Shown here piece by piece: positions 7,736 to 10,990 of a stretch of 10,990 nucleotides of DNA; within the stretch, counting starts at the first letter, position 1, and the number at the start of each line of letters is the position of its first letter. Source of the DNA: Isohypsibius dastychi (lineage: Eukaryota; Tardigrada; Eutardigrada; Parachela; Isohypsibiidae); contig JAQIWT010001386.1 of the NCBI GenBank assembly GCA_034696485.1, positions 1 to 10,990 of the forward strand, given 5' to 3'. Under the pieces are notes generated by a model, which saw only the letters and a list, made by a program, of their open reading frames with translations, did no database searches and was not told the origin of the DNA. The position numbers and the translations under genes are program-made.

Positions 7736-8982
7736 ATGAGATCAATGCTCCTGGCGAGGAATTTCTCGGTTATACCGAGGAGTCGGCTTTATGGACCTGC
7801 TAAACCCAGACGTTTTAGACGAGACCCACCCGTAAAAAGGCCTCCTGAGGCTGATTCTGCTCGCCTAGACGAGTGGGACTCCGCTGTTGATGTCCTAAAA
7901 AGGGGAAGAGGCCAACCTCAGTCACTTGCTCTCACTGGAGGATTGCGGATTGCCCTCTTGATTGACGCTGAAAGTGAGTCGACTGAGACTGAAGTTAGGA
8001 ATAGAACTTACATTGACACCAACTAATAGATATTACATACAAGAATGTTGATGGGATAATACATGAAGTGGAAAAACTAGGTCTTGTTCAAATCAAGCGA
8101 ATATATGCTGACTGGACCTCTGAAATCATGCGAGGATGGCGACAAACTGTTCTCACGAATGCTCTGACACCTATTCATCAATTCCAAAGTTCAAGTGGCA
8201 AAGGAAACACTGATTCCATGATGATTATAGACGCCATGGATATATTGCACAAGAATCGAGACATTGAATCATTCTGCATTGTGTCATCTGACGCAGATTT
8301 TACCCGCCTTGCTACTAAGCTAAGAGAAGAAGGAAAATTGGTATTGGGAATCGGATCCAATTTAACACCTGCACCTTTTGTTGTAGCCTGCAACAGATTC
8401 GTCTACCTGCACAACTTGGTGAAGGAAGAATCGCAATCACAGGGGCAACAGCCATTGCAAGTCTTGAGGACACTCTCGCCCTCAGCCGTCAACCCACAGC
8501 AGCTGCTCAAGGTACCCCTGATAAAACAGTTCCCCAACCAACCCTTGCCAACGCAGCCAGGTCCAATCTCATCAGCAACACAACAACAACCCTTGAAAGT
8601 CAAGGCAAGGATTGACTTCACTCAGATGAGGGAGGCAAAGCCCCCTCTCAAGCCGGGCGATGTGCGACCCACTGTGGATTCAGATGCAATCAAGTCCGCC
8701 TTGCCACTATTTACTAGGGCATGGGCTTCTTTCCGAATGGATGATGGTTGGGCACCACTCATTGGCTTCTCATCAGAATTGCAGAGAATCCAACCTGAGT
8801 TCAGTATCGGTGAATTTGGACCGTTCAGTAAATTAGAAGAGCTTTTGGAGGCCACTGATGCTTTCGAAATTCGTCGCTCCAAGACCACAGCAGCTGCCAC
8901 CCTCGTCCGCCGGGTAATGATGAGGCCATCCAGCTCTTCGAATTCGTCATCAAACAGTGTGAATATGCTCGAGTCTATGTAA
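7736..8982 (+). CDS. NYN-domain ribonuclease with C-terminal LOTUS/OST-HTH domain
   Basis: Coding exons are 7736-7973 and 8030-8982, joined in frame to give 396 residues. The NYN (PIN-like) nuclease domain spans about 70-208. Its first strand LRIALLIDAEN (69-80) is split by the intron and restored by splicing; conserved acidic residues sit at D77, at D141 and D147 (KGNTDSMMIIDAMD) and at D167/D169 (VSSDADF). A Pro/Gln-rich linker (about 211-290) leads to a LOTUS/OST-HTH domain at about 297-363 (DDGWAPLIGFSSEL, GPFSKLEELLEATDAFEIRR). NYN domains are metal-dependent ribonucleases and LOTUS domains bind RNA, so RNA cleavage or quality control is likely. The order matches bacterial NYN-LOTUS proteins and MARF1-like relatives. 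Residues 1-29 are rich in Arg and have no acid (MRSMLLARNFSVIPRSRLYG), resembling a mitochondrial presequence; this targeting is inferred. Confidence 0.88.
7974..8029 (+). other. 56-nt spliceosomal intron in the NYN-LOTUS gene
   Basis: Donor GTGAGT, acceptor AATAG, phase 1. Splicing makes AAT (Asn) and rebuilds the family motif DAEN followed by ITYKNVDG. The upstream frame would otherwise end at a TAA within the intron (8024-8026). A CTAAT abuts the acceptor; the more distant TTGAC at 8013-8017 is a likelier branch site. Confidence 0.93.
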
Positions 8983-9037
8983 ATTTGTGTAAACATTTAC
9001 ATGAGTGAAAGTCGGTTATCTAATGCTTCCGAAATGT

Positions 9038-9042
9038 TGTAA
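9038..9042 (+). promoter_or_regulatory. Candidate TGTAA poly(A) signal, NYN-LOTUS gene
   Basis: TGTAA lies 56 nt after the TAA. Another copy at 8988-8992 is only 6 nt past the stop and is probably too close to be the signal. Confidence 0.35.
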
Positions 9043-9210
9043 GAATCTCGAACAATTTCGGAAAACATGTTAACAGTAATGGTGTTCAAAGATTATGCGC
9101 TTGAGATGCTTGGACGGGATTTTGCACAGAGCCATTGAGAACATTTGCTGGTTTCAAAAACACCAGTATCCCTTCATGATAAATTTTTGTGCTGATGTGC
9201 CGCATTATTT

Positions 9211-9215
9211 TTACA
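9211..9215 (-). promoter_or_regulatory. Candidate TGTAA poly(A) signal, RPL21
   Basis: Minus-strand TGTAA within an AT-rich stretch, 35 nt past the TAA of RPL21. Confidence 0.35.
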
Positions 9216-9249
9216 AAAATCCGGGAAAAAACATAGTTAAGGGTAACAT

Positions 9250-10086
9250 TTAGATGAGGTACTCGAAAGCCTTGGGCATGACCATCTCGGGGCGGTTTTT
9301 GGGGTCCACAGTGACGGTGTGAGCAGGCTTGGGTCCCTTGGGCTGTCGCTTAGCCTGGTACATCACGCCCTTAGCCTTGGCCTCTTTCCTCTTGAGGTCG
9401 TTCTCCATAACTCGGTTCAAGAAATCCTTTCTGCTGTTGCTGGGTCTCACGTGCTCAACCTTGGCATGGAAACGCTTCTGCACCAACCTGTGCTTCACCT
9501 TCTTGGTAAGTTCGATACCGACGGCCGTCTTGGTAACGTTGAAGACAGTTCCGGTCTTGCCGTGGAAGGTCTTGTAGGGCTGGCCCTTGTGCTGGCTGCC
9601 ATCGATCTTGATATCAACGACATCGCCACGCTTGTAGGTGACGAGGGTCAGCGACGGCTTGGCCATGCCGTGCAGTCTGAAGCCCTTGCCGAACATGTAG
9701 CGCGTTCCGCGCTTGCGACTATTGAGCCAGATGTTAGTTCGGTTCAATCAGCCAATGAGGCCCCGGATATTCTACGATGCATAAATATCTCCTTCAATCA
9801 GGCTCGTTCGATGTTTGCTTTGTCAAGTCACGACCCTGTGTCGTCGTCCAGCAACTCTTCGAAAGTGGCGAACTCCTCTCCGTCTTGTCCCCTTGCTGGC
9901 ACTTGATCAACAGCGCTCCTCTCAGACCTGACCATCACAGCTAAATTACTAACGCGTTCAAAACCACCTCAAGTCTGTTGCGCTCTGATGTTGTCCCTGT
10001 CATATCGTTCGTTCACCAACTACCGCCACACCACAGCGTGCTATTCCGTCCGGTCGACTTGGGACTTACCCGTGGGAGTGAGGCAT
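9250..10086 (-). CDS. RPL21: 60S ribosomal protein L21 (eL21), two coding exons
   Basis: Coding exons on the minus strand are 10086-10070 (17 nt) and 9718-9250, giving 161 residues, the usual length for eukaryotic L21. Exon 1 encodes MPHSHG, with the Gly codon split by the intron, and exon 2 continues RKRGTRYMF, the conserved L21 start. Further family signatures are YKRGDVVDIK (34-43), FHGKTGTVFNVTKTAVGIE (57-75), VEHVRPSNSRKDFL (93-106) and KRQPKGPKPAH (129-139). The protein is a structural component of the cytosolic large ribosomal subunit. Without exon 1 the frame has no suitable ATG: the apparent start NRTNIWLNS is translated intron. It is divergent from SDHB and convergent with the NYN-LOTUS gene. 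Confidence 0.95.
9719..10069 (-). other. 351-nt intron of RPL21
   Basis: On the minus strand the donor is GTAAGT, just inside 10069, and the acceptor is CAATAG ending at 9719. A consensus CTAAC branch site lies at 9737-9733, with its A 15 nt from the acceptor. Phase 2; the split codon is GG|T (Gly). Open frames crossing this interval on the plus strand are opposite-strand shadows. Confidence 0.9.
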
Positions 10087-10514
10087 TTTCTCGTCCTTTT
10101 GTTCAAGATAAAACTAAACAAGAAAGTGTGCTAGCTAGATTGACGTCAAGGTTTTGCGATCGGAACGGTGGTTCAAGGGCCAAGGCTTTCATTTATCCAC
10201 ATACACTCTCGCTCTTTGCTACCTGCAAGGATGAGTGGCTCATTGGCTGGGCACAACGAATACAGAGCACGATATACGAAACGCTTTATTCTTTAATTCG
10301 TAGACTAATCGTATTGTGGCCATGTACCCGTGGTATATCTCATTGTTCGTAGATAGTAAGGCCAAATGTCATCACACTAAAGGTAGATGATGAGAAAACT
10401 AAAATAAAATATAAAACAAAAGCTCGTTTGGGAAGGGGTCTCGAGATTGTTTCCAAGAGCACATTTCTTTGTGGATTGTCAACCTGGATTTCAACCAACT
10501 TGACGCAATTGAGA
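10087..10514. other. Divergent RPL21-SDHB promoter region
   Basis: This 428-bp interval lies between the start codons of RPL21 (minus) and SDHB (plus). It contains a CCAAT-type element (ATTGG near 10241) and an AT-rich stretch at 10395-10420 including a TATA-like box. A 124-codon plus-strand frame (9978-10352) crosses the RPL21 first exon and has no recognisable domain, so I treat it as non-coding. Confidence 0.5.
10410..10416 (+). promoter_or_regulatory. TATA-like box upstream of SDHB
   Basis: TATAAAA sits 98 nt before the SDHB ATG, within an A-rich stretch. The position fits a core promoter with a leader of about 70 nt, but the AT-rich context makes chance occurrence possible. Confidence 0.3.
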
Positions 10515-10990
10515 ATGTTGAGCGCACGCGTTTCGCTAGTTCAGCGACTGGCCGTGCCCGCGCACGCAAGGGCCCTGAGCGCCCTGCAGGCTCCCAAAGA
10601 GGCTGTCCCTACTGCTGCTCAGGGTGGCAAAAAGGCCAAGCCTGCCAAGATCAAAACGTTCAAGATCTGGCGATATGACCCCGAACAGAAGAACCAGAAG
10701 CCTTACTCAGTCGACTAGTACGTCATTTTGTAATATATTGGTCGAGGTGGGAAAGAAAGCGACTTGAGACGATGGACTAACTTCGTCAAACAGCCCTATC
10801 AATCTATCCGACTGCGGACCCATGGTTCTGGATGCCCTCATCAAGATCAAAAATGAGATCGATCCCACTTTAACCTTTAGACGATCGTGTCGCGAGGGCA
10901 TCTGCGGCTCCTGCGCCATGAACATCGACGGAGTGAATACTCTCGCTTGTCTCTCCCACATCGACTCGGCCAAGAGCGTGTCAAAGATTT
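10515..10990 (+). CDS. SDHB: Succinate dehydrogenase iron-sulfur subunit, mitochondrial (3' partial)
   Basis: Coding exons are 10515-10717 and 10794 to the window end. SDHB passes electrons from succinate oxidation (SDHA flavin) to ubiquinone in complex II of the mitochondrial inner membrane. The ATG at 10515 is the first in frame. The N-terminus ([20 protein letters not shown]) is Arg-rich and lacks acidic residues, as in mitochondrial presequences. [12 protein letters not shown] starts the mature ferredoxin-like fold. After splicing come [20 protein letters not shown] and the [2Fe-2S] ligands in [13 protein letters not shown] (Cys codons at 10888, 10903 and 10912) plus a fourth Cys at 10948. 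The domain carrying the [4Fe-4S] and [3Fe-4S] clusters lies beyond the window. Confidence 0.97.
10718..10793 (+). other. 76-nt intron in SDHB
   Basis: Donor GTACGT, acceptor AACAG, phase 2, branch site CTAAC at 10777-10781 with its A 13 nt from the acceptor. Splicing joins SVDY to PINLSDCGP. The unspliced frame stops at a TAG (10716-10718) that spans the exon-intron junction. Confidence 0.95.

Noticed and set aside
8978-9000. GTAAAT...ATTTAC inverted repeat over the NYN-LOTUS stop codon
   Set aside because: Only six paired bases with an imperfect continuation, in AT-rich sequence; not convincing as a structure.
9319-9906. 195-codon open frame on the plus strand
   Set aside because: It lies antisense to RPL21 exon 2 and its intron; its Leu/Val-rich translation is a shadow of the ribosomal gene.
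10170-10182. GGTTCAAGGGC, resembling a tRNA B box
   Set aside because: Mismatched at the conserved CC, and no A box or cloverleaf can be formed around it.
9978-10352. 124-codon open frame on the plus strand
   Set aside because: Crosses the RPL21 first exon and the divergent promoter, and has no recognisable motif.
1-10990. Mobile elements, CRISPR arrays, prophage or viral genes
   Set aside because: No transposase, integrase, reverse transcriptase, terminal repeats, spaced direct repeats or capsid-type proteins seen on either strand.

Overview
This window is nuclear DNA of a microbial eukaryote. The evidence is a cytosolic ribosomal protein (eL21), a nuclear-coded mitochondrial succinate dehydrogenase iron-sulfur subunit with a presequence, three spliceosomal introns that can be placed exactly (56, 351 and 76 nt), one or more genes per strand with no operon structure, and the standard genetic code. 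The lineage cannot be fixed from the sequence alone. The introns have GTRNGT-type donors, two carry a CTAAC branch site close to the acceptor, and five genes have TGTAA 35-89 nt past the stop. TGTAA is the poly(A) signal known from chlorophyte algae, but it is not exclusive to them.

Layout. (1) Positions 2-1448, plus strand: a 5'-truncated secreted protein with an EGF-like module, a GH43-like beta-propeller and a Cys-rich PSI-like tail; its reading frame changes between about 480 and 558. (2) 1662-3296, minus: an intronless 544-residue protein that I do not recognise, convergent with gene 1. (3) 3297-3928: divergent promoter region with a perfect 7-bp hairpin and tandem TTGACC repeats. (4) 3929-4285, plus: a small coiled-coil protein. 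(5) 4462-6678, minus: a TRF4/Cid1-type non-canonical poly(A) polymerase with an unassigned N-terminal domain and tandem IQ motifs. (6) 6679-7735: a 1-kb head-to-head intergenic region with CAA/TTG and GA/TC simple repeats. (7) 7736-8982, plus: a two-exon NYN (PIN-like) ribonuclease with a C-terminal LOTUS/OST-HTH domain and a possible mitochondrial presequence. (8) 9250-10086, minus: RPL21 with a 17-nt first coding exon. (9) 10515 to the window end, plus: SDHB, 3' truncated.

The genes do not form a single pathway or cluster. Two of them, the poly(A) polymerase and the NYN-LOTUS nuclease, are RNA-processing enzymes sharing one divergent intergenic region. RPL21 and SDHB, both expected to be highly expressed, share another of 428 bp. 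I see no mobile element, RNA gene, CRISPR array or viral gene. The most distinctive items are the IQ-motif poly(A) polymerase, the bacterial-style NYN-LOTUS protein with a presequence-like N-terminus, the reconstructed micro-exon of RPL21, and the recurrent TGTAA signal.
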